In this document: one piece after another, positions 25,202-36,100 of the stretch
Layout of the letters: each line of letters opens with the position of its first letter
Numbering within the stretch: the first letter of the stretch is position 1
Source: Paenibacillus mendelii
Lineage (GTDB): Bacteria; Bacillota; Bacilli; Paenibacillales; Paenibacillaceae
DNA: 64,000 bases
Assembly (NCBI RefSeq): GCF_024498075.1
Contig: NZ_JANHOF010000016.1
Coordinates: forward strand, 62,001 to 126,000
Reading direction: 5' to 3'
Made by a program: the position numbers and the translations under genes
Notes under the pieces: generated by a model
The model's input: the letters and a program-made list of their open reading frames with translations, nothing else
Told to the model about the DNA's origin: nothing
Databases searched by the model: none

Positions 25202-26106
25202 TCAATCCCGGCTCAATAGTCGGTCCACCCAGGAGTAGCAGCGTTCCAAATCATCGTCACTGATGAGGTCGGAACGATGCTCGAATAGAATCTTCGCCTG
25301 ATCATTCTCTTCCCGGATGATCGTTAGATACGCTTCAATCGGAGCCCAACCTTGATCAAGGGCCAGCTCTGGCAATACCGGATAATGATAATGCACGATC
25401 TTTTTACGAATTGGAGATTCCATAAATGAATGACTTCTGCATATTTTGCAAATTTACGAATTACATGGCACGCATTAAAGAGAGGATCTATCTGTTCCTG
25501 CAGGAATAGTCGCCCCGTGTCTAAACATAACTTGACTCGGGGATATTGGGCCAGCAGCTCTTCCAGCAAGCCCGTCCGATAGACATATTCATGTAAAGCA
25601 TCGAATTCCAGTACAGGCACAAAATCAAATTCACGGCTATTCTCGGATAACCATTGAAACAACTGGCGGCTCCGCTCCGCAAACTCCTCATACGAATAAT
25701 CCGTGTCAACCTCATATTCCGCCCGGTCAGCAAACCGCCAGCTGCTCCAATCTACCCGATGATCTAATAGCACGGGCTTCGGGTAATGAAATAAGACATA
25801 GCTGGGTTTCGCTGCGGCCAGATATTCTAACTCTTGCTTTATCAATTCAAAAGCGGCTTCTCTAACCGTATCATCCCGGGATAAGAAAAGGGCATCCCTT
25901 ATTACCGCACGGCCCGCACGAAGCGGAAAATGAATGCCAATCTGAAAAGAATGCGTCTCAGCCTCTCGCATCAACTTCACAAAATCCGCTTCTTGTTCAA
26001 ATAAACATGCTTCTATGCCGTAGAATTCCGGCTTGAAATCCCGCTGGAATTTCATATCGTCAAACGTTCCATATTGACCAATTAAAAAGCGATTCATCTT
26101 GCTCAA
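25202..26106 (-). pseudogene. sugar isomerase/AP-endonuclease-like TIM-barrel protein, frameshifted
   Basis: Two overlapping frames make one AP_endonuc_2-like barrel of about 300 residues. The first part starts at TTG 26106 (AAAGGTG upstream) and has GIEACLFEQE, GIHFPLRAG, VLFHYPKPV, VPVLEFDALHEY and KLCLDTGRL. It leaves frame after HLWNLQFVK; the other frame continues with KKIVHYHYPVLPE, GWAPIEAYLTII and LFEHRSDLI. One extra A in the five-A run at 25401-25405 restores the whole protein. It is either a real inactivating deletion, an assembly error, or translational slippage. It overlaps the end of the ABC exporter operon. Confidence 0.8.
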
Positions 26107-26113
26107 CGTCTAT

Positions 26114-27850
26114 TCACCTTTCCCGTTCATTCATAGAATCATCATCTTGCGAAAGGACAAGCCTGCTATAAACGGTACTTGTTTTCATTAATTCATCATG
26201 GGTTCCGGCAGCGGCTACTTTCCCTTGATCCAGCACATAAATGGTATCCGCATTTTGTATAGTAGAAAGTCGATGCGCAATCACAATCGTCGTTTTACCG
26301 TGACGTATCCTGTCCACGTTTCGCTGCACCTGGCGTTCTGTTTCCAAGTCAAGCGCAGAGGTAGCTTCATCCAAAATCAGAATCTCAGGATCCTCTATAA
26401 GCGCTCTCGCAAGTGCGATACGCTGTCTCTGTCCCCCAGATAAAGTAATACCTCTTTCACCGACTTCACTGTCATAACCGTTTGGTAAACTTACGATATA
26501 TTCATGTATTTCAGCAGTGATGCATGCTGCAACCATCTCTTGCTCAGATGATAATGGTCGACCCATCAGAAGATTGTTGCGAATCGTATCGGGAAACAGA
26601 TAGGGCTCTTGAAACACCATTTTCACCCGATCCCTCCAGCTGAGTACAGCAATATCATTCAGAGGCGACACTTCATTGATCATGATCTTTCCGTCGCTCA
26701 CCTCATAGAATCGAGTCAAAAGTTGTGCTACGGTTGATTTGCCTCCGCCGCTTGATCCAACGAAGGCAACTTTTTGCCCTTTATGAATATGGAGCGACAA
26801 TCCCTTTAGAATAAAGTCGGATTGTTCGCTATATTTGAACCAGACCTGTTCGAATCGAATTTGGTTGATCGGGGTGTCCATTACCTTGCCGCCCTGCGGC
26901 TCCTCTTCGGTCATAAAATCGCGTATGCGATCTAGATTAGCAGTCCGGCTCGACAACCCCATAGCAAAATTGAACACACCTTGCAGAGATTCAAGTAGCT
27001 GCGAAGCAAACTGGTACACGACTACGAATGTACCAATTGAAATACTATGATTGATCGTCAAGTAAGCTCCGTAACCCAGGACGGTTAGGTTACCTCCCCA
27101 GCGAAACGGTTCACTCCAAAACAGCTGTTTGTTCTCAAGCTTGCCTTCCTTTAATGATTGTTGCAGAAAAAGATTGAAATAACGGTTATATTTCCTCATC
27201 TCCCATTCACCGCGATGGTAGGCTACAACCTCCCGGGTAGATGAGATGCCCTCTTCTATTTGTACGAATACGTCGCTGCGCGATTCACTAACCTGCTTCG
27301 CAGCCGACTTCAAACGAGGTGCGAAATATTTGCCCATCAAGATATAAACCAAGCTTAATAGAACGATAAATAACAGAATGATCGGACTAGCCCAACCGAT
27401 AAAGCCAGCCAGAATGAACACCTTGATCACGTTCGAGATTCCGTTAGGGATGACATGCGCGGCAGTACCGGATGTCTCGGCAATATCTGCAGCAAGCCGG
27501 TTGGCCATTCCCGCAATTCGCTCGTTATGGTACTTTTTCACCGGCATGGCATACACATACTTCATCATTTGAACGGAAAACTTTTTCTGTAGAGTCAGCT
27601 CATTCGCTCGATTAAGCAGGAAGGAAACCAAGTGGATCCCATTGTACCCTATAATCAATATGGCAAAAATGATGAGCAATCGCGGTAAGCTGTCATAGCG
27701 GCCTTCCATAAACACGTCATCGATCAGCCATTTCTGTACGCCGGTAATCCCAAGCAAAGACACCATATCAAGCAAAATAAGGGAAAGGGCCAAGACAAAT
27801 CTCCAGCGCATAAATCGGACATTATTCCATAACCAGCTGAGACTAGACAT
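26114..27850 (-). CDS. ABC exporter half-transporter, intact (MsbA/BmrA type)
   Basis: A 578-residue half-transporter: six membrane segments in about residues 15-300 and an ATPase domain with VGSSGGGKST, FQEPYLFPDTI, LSGGQRQRIALARAL and ILILDEATSALD, then IAHRLSTIQ. ATG 27850 follows GGAAGGAGGG inside the end of the previous gene, so the two are coupled. It should pair with the frameshifted partner upstream as a heterodimeric exporter of drugs, peptides or lipids. The neighbouring TIM-barrel gene overlaps it at the end. Confidence 0.92.
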   Translation of the reverse strand: MSSLSWLWNNVRFMRWRFVLALSLILLDMVSLLGITGVQKWLIDDVFMEGRYDSLPRLLIIFAILIIGYNGIHLVSFLLNRANELTLQKKFSVQMMKYVYAMPVKKYHNERIAGMANRLAADIAETSGTAAHVIPNGISNVIKVFILAGFIGWASPIILLFIVLLSLVYILMGKYFAPRLKSAAKQVSESRSDVFVQIEEGISSTREVVAYHRGEWEMRKYNRYFNLFLQQSLKEGKLENKQLFWSEPFRWGGNLTVLGYGAYLTINHSISIGTFVVVYQFASQLLESLQGVFNFAMGLSSRTANLDRIRDFMTEEEPQGGKVMDTPINQIRFEQVWFKYSEQSDFILKGLSLHIHKGQKVAFVGSSGGGKSTVAQLLTRFYEVSDGKIMINEVSPLNDIAVLSWRDRVKMVFQEPYLFPDTIRNNLLMGRPLSSEQEMVAACITAEIHEYIVSLPNGYDSEVGERGITLSGGQRQRIALARALIEDPEILILDEATSALDLETERQVQRNVDRIRHGKTTIVIAHRLSTIQNADTIYVLDQGKVAAAGTHDELMKTSTVYSRLVLSQDDDSMNERER

Positions 27851-29626
27851 ATTGGGCCTCCCTCCTTCCCTGTACAAGATCGTAGAGGGCGCCTTTCCTT
27901 TCGATTAATTCATCATAGCTGCCTATCTCGGCAATTCCGCCCTGCTCAATAACCACAATGCGGTCATAGTTTCGTATTGTCGACAGCCGATGTGCAACTG
28001 CAATCGTCGTCTTCCCTCTGCAAAGCACCTCGAAGGCGTTCTGGACCTCCTTCTCGCTTTCATTATCCAACGCGGAAGTTGCCTCATCCAGTAAAATAAC
28101 GGATGGATTCTTCAAAAGCATCCTGGCAATCGCTACCCGCTGCTTCTGACCTCCAGACAGCTTGATTCCTCGTTCCCCAACGAGAGTATCGTAGCCTTGC
28201 GGCAACTGTTCGATGAATCCATGCGCATAGGCCGACTTCGCAGCCTCCTTGACTTCGTCATCCGATGCATCAGGATTCCCGAACCTAATATTCTCCATCA
28301 CACTAGATCCGAACAGGTACGTTTCCTGAAATACATAACCGATGGAGCCGCGCAGTTGCTCGAATGAAAGTGCCTGAAGGGGAACTCCGTCCATTTGGAT
28401 TGTTCCACCGACCGGATCATAGAAGCGTCCATTAATTTCAACAGGGTCGTCTTCCCCCCGCCGCTCGTCCCTACAAGGGCAATGCGCTCGCCAGCATGAA
28501 TATGCAGACTTATCTCACGAACGATACTCCGATCCCCTGAATATCCGAAGCTCACATCTTGAAACTTCAATTCCCCGCGAATAGTAGAAAGCAGAACCGG
28601 ATTCATAGACTCTGTTACGTCGGGGGTTTGATGAACAAACCGATAGAGCTTCTCCGCTTGTATCATTAGCATTCTTTGTTCCGTTGCTGCCGTAATCACA
28701 TGCGTAAGATCTGCCATTACGATAAAGTAATAAAACAGGAATGCCACGAATTCCCCGACCGACATCTCCCCCGCTTTTACAACCGAAGCTCCATATAGAA
28801 ACAAAAACAAAGCTCCAAAGTTGATCGTAAACCTGCGGGCGGTTCCGCGCAGCAGCGCATATAACAGTTCTGTCAGCCATGCTTGGCGACTCTCGTCATG
28901 CTTAGCCGTTAATCTGCCGAGATCCCATGCTTCTGCGCGATGAACCCGCAATTCAAGCAGCGCCGATAAACTATCATATATTCTGCGGTTAAATATCGTC
29001 TGATGCCGGATTCCCTCCTTCGCATACCGGTTCTGCCTCTTCTCGAAGAACGGCCCGACCAAATAATAGGAGAGGAAGCAGGGGATAATTAATAAACTGA
29101 GTTTAAGGTTCATCGAGACAAGGATAACGGACGAAATAGCCAGTAGGGTCACTTTCTGGATCAAGTACGGTAAATATTGGCGATAGATCCTCTGCACCGC
29201 CTGAACCTCGGTTTGAAACATCGACAATGTCTCACCCACTGCATTTTTCTCGAAGAACGGAAATCCTAACTTACGAAAATATTGAAAGATATCAAGCTGA
29301 AGATCGCGAGAGGCTTTCTCTTGAATATTTCTGCGCAGCATATTTTGGGCAGCTGTTGCGATTAGCACGATGATGATGAACGGAACTAAGCCACCGATTA
29401 ACAGCAGCAGCTGATTCGTATCACGGGAAGGAACAATGACATCAATGACATGCTGAATAAACTTCGGAATAATCAGCACTACAGAAGAAACCAATCCACC
29501 AGAAAGAAGTAGAAGAGCGAATAATAACTTATAGTTTCGGAGAAAGGAGACCACCCACATATAAACCTTGAATTTTTGAATATGGATTGTCTGTTCCTTC
29601 ATATATGGATTGATTTGTGCTTGCAA
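27843..29626 (-). pseudogene. ABC exporter half-transporter, frameshifted in the ATPase domain
   Basis: The first frame starts at TTG 29626 with AGGAGGGG upstream and encodes the membrane domain and Walker A (LVGTSGGGKTTLLKL). It leaves frame just after that; the second frame continues with NGRFYDPVGGTIQMDGVPLQ, FQETYLFGSSV, LSGGQKQRVAIARML, ILLDEATSALD and VAHRLSTIRN to the end at 27843. A single missing base near 28428-28440 explains the break. A complete product would be about 594 residues. As it stands the ATPase is cut after Walker A, and the exporter would lack this half unless the base is an assembly error. Confidence 0.85.
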
Positions 29627-29916
29627 TAGCCGCCCCTCCTATTTCTCTCCATTTTCTATATCGTGCTTCACCAGGTCCTAGGATCCGGATGTGAAGACGA
29701 TTCACTACGCTGAACCACTCCCCGCCGCATACGTTGTCATCTCAAATTAAAATGATCTGTTTTTAAGGAATATTTTACCATAGTCTATCATCCCTTCAAC
29801 CATTTATTTGCTATAACACAATTAATCCCGCACTATTAAGCACCACAAAGCCTTCCCTAATTAATAGAAGGAAGGCTTTGTTTTTTGCAATGGAGCAGGC
29901 TTATCGGTTAACTTAT
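29627..29916. terminator. spacer with a strong hairpin terminator
   Basis: CAAAGCCTTCC (29846-29856) pairs with GGAAGGCTTTG (29870-29880), followed by TTTTTTG on the plus strand. It lies just beyond the stop of the GH99-like gene, so it probably ends that minus-strand transcript too, although the T-run faces the other way. Nothing else is seen in the spacer. Confidence 0.6.
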
Positions 29917-32628
29917 CTACTGCGAAACTTCAATCGAGCTGATACTGAACGCACCGCTGGCATTGGCCGGATCCAGACGAAGCTGATGAAGCGTGCCGCT
30001 CCAGCCGGGAACCGTTGACATGTCGATCACATACTCGGTATACCCGGAATCGCTGGCGATGATCGTGAAGTCTTTATGCTTCGCCTCACTCATATAGGGA
30101 TCGGCACTCGTCGCGAAATAAATCTGGCCGAGCGTGCTTGAAGTACTGTTCTTCATGCGTACTTTGATCTTCTTATTATCGGACAGATTCGTGCCCAGTC
30201 CAGCAGCAGACAGGATCGATGGATCAGTTCCCGTCACCGTCCCGCCCACATAACCCCCGCTCTGCCAGGAGAAGCCGCTGATATCATTAATCGCGGTCCA
30301 ATCCTCGGTCGTCGAAGTGAAAGGCCATGCCCTTACATAGGAAGCTGGAGTAGAGCTGCCAAACACCTCAATCTCCGAGAACTGAAGCCGATAAGAGTTG
30401 CTGTCATTCGGATTGGAGCGAAGTGACGTCGCTTCTGTCTTCACATAGCGGGCAGTCTGGGAGCTAAACGGGAAGTTCTGGACATCGAAATTCGGCTTTC
30501 CGAATCCAGTTCTCGTAATGACTGTCGACCATGTCGTACCATCTGTCGATAATTGGATCGTGAAATTGACCGGGAATCCGTACCCGGTGTTGACCCCGTC
30601 GCCCCGCGGCCACAGATTCACTTTATTCACCGACGTGTTGCTGCCCAGATCAATTTGAATCCACTCGGTGTGATTGACCGACAGATTGGAATTGCTGCTC
30701 CAGCCATTCGTGTTCAAACCGTCGGTTGAATTCGTCCGATACCAGCCGATCGCTTCCACCGAGCTGGAGGAGGTGACCGGTTTATATAAGGCCACATTAA
30801 CATCAGAGGCTGCAAGCGGGGCGGCCGGACTTGTATCCTCCGTGTAGACATAATTGAATCTCGCACCCGGTGCCGCATCGCCATTGACGTAGAAATCCAT
30901 GGGATCGCCATCGGACTGCATATTATCCGACCATTTGAACTTCAGCTTCAGCGGTTTGTTCAAATCCGTTAATCCGAGCGCACTGCGGGGAATGGCCACA
31001 TGCATCTCGTTGCCGCTAACACTGTAATTGACGGTTGCAGCCGATGTCCAGCTCCAGCCGCCGGTGCTGCTCTCCAGCGTTGTCGTCGTTGCGGCGACAC
31101 CCGTTCGGTTCAAGATATAATCGTAACCCTTCCAGCCATTCGTGCCATTATCGTCCGTATCGATGAATAGCCGCATCCATTTGGCGCCGGTATACGATGT
31201 GATGGGAGCTGCTGTCTTCGCATAGAAATATATATTCGTATCGTCCCTCGCCACCTTAAGTACCTCGAGGTCATTACGCCCCGTCGTATTCGTGTAGGTG
31301 ACTCCACCATATCCGCCGTGATTGCGCGCTTCTGTATCACCGGTATAATCTCGATATTCCGGTCCGACATTCTGCCACTGCGTGAAATCGGTATTGATTG
31401 TGATCGTCTTCTTGGCCGACGGCGTCTGCTGCGGCCCCATTCCCTTGAACTTGCGAATATAATGAACCATCTGCATATAATAATTATCCTTATGCCCATC
31501 CTTCATCGGTTCAATATCGCGGCTGAAATCCTGCGTCGCCTGATCAATGAACTGAATCGGCCTTGCGCTAGGCCCGGCGAACCGCTGGGCCATCCACTCG
31601 TTCCAGCCCGTAATAAACACAAGCTGCGGGTCCTGTGCCAGAGCAAAATCCCACTGCTCCGCAATGTTATATCCATAGTTAACAGCACCAGGAGAGGTAT
31701 CGTTTGCTCCATTGTGGAAGCTTCGTCCCCAATTGCCGCCATAATTATAGAATGGCGTATCGCTCATGACAATGCTCGGATGTTGGGCGACAGAGACGTT
31801 AACGACTTCCTTCTCACCCAGATTGTTGTAGTACACCCGCTGCGGGCGTTGAAATTCGATCCACGGAAAACCATTCGTCTTCGCGCCCTCGTTCGGCCAT
31901 TGCGGCAGCCTGAAGGTGAAGAAGTTCTGGATGGTGGAGGAGGTTTCACTCGGATTGCCGATAATGAGCGGCTTCCCCTTCCACATGAACCATAAATTCG
32001 AATATCGTCCCGGACTGTATAAATCATTATATACGTTCGTTACCGCCGTACCGGAGCTGCTGTTCGTGTAGAATACGATCTTCGGCACGCTGCGTCCCTG
32101 CTGCTGCACCTCATCGAGAATGCTCAGCAGCTCGTCGTATACATTCTTATACGTATATGCGTTGGTCGCATCGAAGACAAGAAAGTCGATTCCCGCATCG
32201 GTCAGCAGTTGGACATGCTTGCGCAGCACCCAGCTGTCGTCGGCCAAATAATAGTTGAGCAGCGACTCGCCCCAATGGTGGAAGGAACCCGCCGGGCCCC
32301 ATAATGGACTGCTGGGATTGTTCACCGCAGTCGGATCCGTTTGGCGAATCTTAGTAATATCGTATGGACCTCCCGTTCCGTGCTGACCCGCCCATAAGAA
32401 ATAGAAGATGCCTACCTGTTTGCCTGAACGAGGGGTAGGCACTTGGCCGTACACGGGCAGCTTGCGGTTCAAATCGTCAATACCGTCAAGCTCGCCGAAG
32501 GATACCGGCGGATCGGCATACCCCTTTGCAGGCGATAGCAGCGAGGTGCCCTGAACCGGCATCAGCCCCAGCAGCAGAGCTGCCGCCATTACGATCATCC
32601 ATCCTTTTTTTGTTCGGTTTTTCGTCAT
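29917..32628 (-). CDS. secreted GH99-like multidomain glycan-binding protein
   Basis: A 903-residue secreted protein. A signal peptide covers about residues 1-38 (hydrophobic MIVMAAALLLGLMPV). Residues about 70-400 resemble the GH99/GH71-like (beta/alpha)8 group, with GIFYFLWAGQHGTGG, FLVFDATNAY and a late FITGWNEWMAQRF. A beta-rich module about 410-600 (ITINTDFTQWQ ... FIDTDDNGTNGW) looks like a CBM9-type domain. A discoidin/F5-8C (CBM32-like) module spans about 614-760, and another beta module ends the protein. No SLH or LPXTG anchor is seen. It may attack or bind mannose- or glucose-containing polysaccharide. A cre-like site and a mini-ORF lie upstream. Confidence 0.75.
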   Translation of the reverse strand: MTKNRTKKGWMIVMAAALLLGLMPVQGTSLLSPAKGYADPPVSFGELDGIDDLNRKLPVYGQVPTPRSGKQVGIFYFLWAGQHGTGGPYDITKIRQTDPTAVNNPSSPLWGPAGSFHHWGESLLNYYLADDSWVLRKHVQLLTDAGIDFLVFDATNAYTYKNVYDELLSILDEVQQQGRSVPKIVFYTNSSSGTAVTNVYNDLYSPGRYSNLWFMWKGKPLIIGNPSETSSTIQNFFTFRLPQWPNEGAKTNGFPWIEFQRPQRVYYNNLGEKEVVNVSVAQHPSIVMSDTPFYNYGGNWGRSFHNGANDTSPGAVNYGYNIAEQWDFALAQDPQLVFITGWNEWMAQRFAGPSARPIQFIDQATQDFSRDIEPMKDGHKDNYYMQMVHYIRKFKGMGPQQTPSAKKTITINTDFTQWQNVGPEYRDYTGDTEARNHGGYGGVTYTNTTGRNDLEVLKVARDDTNIYFYAKTAAPITSYTGAKWMRLFIDTDDNGTNGWKGYDYILNRTGVAATTTTLESSTGGWSWTSAATVNYSVSGNEMHVAIPRSALGLTDLNKPLKLKFKWSDNMQSDGDPMDFYVNGDAAPGARFNYVYTEDTSPAAPLAASDVNVALYKPVTSSSSVEAIGWYRTNSTDGLNTNGWSSNSNLSVNHTEWIQIDLGSNTSVNKVNLWPRGDGVNTGYGFPVNFTIQLSTDGTTWSTVITRTGFGKPNFDVQNFPFSSQTARYVKTEATSLRSNPNDSNSYRLQFSEIEVFGSSTPASYVRAWPFTSTTEDWTAINDISGFSWQSGGYVGGTVTGTDPSILSAAGLGTNLSDNKKIKVRMKNSTSSTLGQIYFATSADPYMSEAKHKDFTIIASDSGYTEYVIDMSTVPGWSGTLHQLRLDPANASGAFSISSIEVSQ

Positions 32629-32672
32629 CCTTCCTATTGCTCCTCTCCAATAAAATGAATGGCTGCGGCGTA

Positions 32673-32693
32673 TTAAACTGGACGAAAAGCCAT
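32673..32693 (-). CDS. six-codon leader ORF upstream of the GH99-like gene
   Basis: AAGGAGGGATA is followed by ATG 32693 and the codons for MAFRPV, then TAA at 32673, 45 bp upstream of the GH99-like start. The ribosome site is better than that of the main gene. It could modulate translation or be chance. Confidence 0.3.
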   Translation of the reverse strand: MAFRPV

Positions 32694-32725
32694 TATCCCT
32701 CCTTTGTGTAAGTTATAGAACTGCT

Positions 32726-32739
32726 TGTAAACTCTTACA
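32726..32739. promoter_or_regulatory. cre-like site and promoter of the GH99-like gene
   Basis: TGTAAACTCTTACA differs from a full cre palindrome only at the central CG. It overlaps a promoter on the minus strand: TTGTAA, 17 bp, TATAAC. CcpA or a LacI-type repressor could act here. Confidence 0.5.
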
Positions 32740-32989
32740 ATAATCCGTTAACAAAGCAGGAATACCTTGCTCTTCGATATTTATGCCGGCCTACCCGCAA
32801 AGAAGTCCTGCTTTTGCACGCATCCACTTAACCAGTTTTCTTCAGTGGAATATTCCTCGCTCCTTATGAGAATCGAATTAATTCCTATTTAAACGTGCAA
32901 ATACACTCAGAAGCGCGAATGAGATACAATATATTCATCTGCCTGAATGTCATCATCAGCACATCCTGACGCCCTTGCCTTAAGAGTCA

Positions 32990-33061
32990 TAGAAAATAAA
33001 AAGAGCCCCTCAGAGCCAGACATCCTGCCAAATCACAGGACCTGATGCTGCAAGGGGACTC
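32990..33061 (-). terminator. terminator of the SLH-amylase gene
   Basis: On the minus strand GAGTCCCCT pairs with AGGGGCTC at the base of a branched stem (inner GGTCCTG/CAGGA), followed by TTTTTATTTTC. It lies 40 bp beyond the stop. The interval 32740-32990 shows no other feature. Confidence 0.8.
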
Positions 33062-33100
33062 CCTATCCAGTTTAATATTTATTGGTATACAGGATGACTG

Positions 33101-36100
33101 TTAGTTCGGAAGCTTAAGGAATCGGTACAGCATCTCAGCCGCTTCCGCCCGTGTCACAACCGCATGCGGTCGAATGGTTCCATCCGGGAATCCCTTCACA
33201 ATTCCATAAGCAGTCGCATCCTCCGCTGCTTGACGTGCCCATGGAGAAAACACATCGTGATCCTTGAAAGTGGTCTGCTCCACACGCTGATCTGCCAGCC
33301 CCAGCTTCTGCTGCTTGATTACAGCCGACAGGATCACCATCATCTGTTCCCGGGTCATCTCCTGGTCCGGCTCAAATCGATCTGCGCTTGTTCCTTGTAC
33401 AATACCTAGACGGCTAAGCGCTTGGATCGGCCCGGCATAATAACGATTCGCCGGAACGTCTTTGAAGGCGGTCTTGTTCGTCGTTGTGTCAAGTAGCATG
33501 ACTCTCGCCATCATCGCCGCGAATTGCCCCCGAGTCACCGAGGCGTCAGGCGCGAACAGTCCATCCTCTCGCCCATTCACTACTTGCTTGGCAGACAATA
33601 CAGTTACGGCTCGATTAACCCAGTGTCTCTCGTTCACATCAGGATAAGTAATCTCCGGTGCCATGACGGCATAGGTAGAAAAATGATGGAGTCCTGTTGT
33701 CACGACTTGACCGTTCAATCGACCTCCGACATAGTTCCACCCGCCAGATTCTTCATTCAGAAGATACAACCCGACCAGCTCAGCCTTGGGTCCAGAAGGG
33801 GCGGTCTGCGTCAATTCAACCTGCATCGCAATCGGCTCGGTTGTACTCGTCAAGCGCTGACCGCCAGAAAGCAGCTCCACTGCATACAGAGGTGAAAGAA
33901 AGCCGTTCTGTCCTGATGCGGGCAAGACCTTCTTGATATTTAGTACAATATCCTTACCATCCGCAATGCCGCTCAATAAACTTCCCGGAAGCGTTATGGC
34001 AGCTCCTTCGAACTGCAAGTGAAGCAACTTGCCGGATGAGGCCGCGGCCTTGACAGCCTCAGGAGACAGAGTGACTTCGACCGGCTTCTCCGATAACTCA
34101 GTATCGATCGTCTGCGTATAGCTGTCTCCCTCGGTTTCTTGTAACGCAGCCACAAATTTGTCCAACTCGAACATATAGATCGTCTTGCCTTCTGAAGCTT
34201 TCTTCACAACCGGATTCACACCATCATCCGGACTAGCCGCAGGTACCGATGAATACGCAGGTGTTGGTGTCGGTGTCGGATTACCTCCATTCGGTGCGAC
34301 GGTGAACGTAATCATGTAGTTCTTCACAGCTTTACCATCCTTGGAGGTGACCTGAATAACAGTCGCTTGCGTCAAATTAGCAGCAGCCGTTACCTCCACT
34401 ACGGCACCATCCGTGCGGGCAGATCCCGTTACAGCAGGCACATGCGTAGTGCCCGCTGGCAATACAACCTCGTAGCTCTCGACTGCAGGGCTGAAGCCGG
34501 TCAGATTCTGACCGTCTACTTGAATCATACTCAGCGCCGCATCGCCCCCGGTATTCAACAAACCTGCTGCCTCATTACTTGTAAAAGATATTCCCATCGC
34601 AGAAGCAAGGAAGCTTATGCTGCCGCTCGGCGGTCCATTGACTTCTGTATTGATAATCGGATCATCTGCATGATTGAGAAATAATTGAACTTGATTACCG
34701 ATGACTACGATCCGGACATGCACCGGACTGTTGACGAAATCCATGCCGGATACCGCTTCGGCGACAACCTCGCCCTTCGAGGCCACACCTACATGCCCAT
34801 CCTTCTTAAAGTAGACATAGTATCCGCTGTGATTGTACGTCTTGCCCTGGTCCGCATGCAGAAGCACCCCTCCCCAAGCATCATTAGGCGCAGCGGCATC
34901 GAACCGAATGTCGGTTTGAATACTTACGTCATCATAAGCTTGACCAATAACGGCATTCATAGCCTCACCCTTGGATTTGAATCCATCTTGAACCTTGGCC
35001 CACCTGCCGACGTACGGCTGCATATCCAGATGAAGCGGATATACGCCAATGTTTTTGAATACCGCGTTGGCATGCTTCGTATATAAGCTCACATATCCAT
35101 TCTCGTAGGTTGAATCAACGAGATCTACCAGTGGCGTCATCGCATCACCGACGTAAACACGGATTCGTCCATCCTCCACGAAGATTCGAAGACGTACGTC
35201 CTGGGTCATATCCGCCTGAGTCGGCAAGTGATCCGCACCGCTTATTACGCTGCCGGCTTTGTATACACTCAGTCCTCCGCCGGAATCGAGCGCGATGCGA
35301 TAGCCGGATTGCTGCACACTTTCAGCCTCATCATCCCTTCGCACATGGATACCGGCTTCGCCTTCACTTTGCAGTGACTTGATATTCATGGTGACATCTG
35401 CGAGAAGGTCGCGGTAAGTTTTCCCTGCTATATTGAGTCTTCCTTCCGCAAGCGAAGCATCGCTTTGTTGATAGCCTTCCCCAATATCGGACCAGCTTCC
35501 TGCCCCATAGGCAAATTTGAGCAGCTTGGACTCCTCGTAATAAAGGGATGCCGCGTCTGCGACAGGAACCGAGAGCAGCGAAGTTCCGTCTCTATCGTAA
35601 TCGCCGAAAGCAAACCTATCGAACAGCGCGGTTGCTCCGGATGATCCATCGCCTGCCATAACGACCGGTCCAACCGAGGATACGCTCATATTGGCTTGAA
35701 CCGGCTTCTCCCCAATCAAGGACCAGTAGGTTCCATCCGTGCTATACATGCCATTCATGAATGCTCCAACTCTATTTAATTGAAGGAAGATACCTCCTCC
35801 ATGAGTAGGGTCATCCACGATGGATGTTATAAAGCTGACACCGTTCACTTCCGTCGTCAAGGCAAGCTTCCAATCCCCGCCAGACTTGATACGTGTAATC
35901 CGGATCGAAGTGTGCTCATCGCCATAGGCAATCAGGCCCGATTCTTGCCCTGCACCGGACGGGGAAACGGAGAGCTTCACCTTGGCCGACCAGTCCGATG
36001 GCGGCGTCTCTGCTGTAATCATGTTCGTTAGTTGACCCGCAGCTGTAAGACTAAGTTTGCCTCCAGACAGCACAGCCGCTCCGGCTGCAGGAGTCATTCT

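Noticed and set aside
25202-29626. RiPP or bacteriocin cluster around the two ABC exporter genes
   Set aside because: I found no precursor peptide with a leader and no modification enzyme; the barrel protein looks AP-endonuclease-like rather than DUF692.
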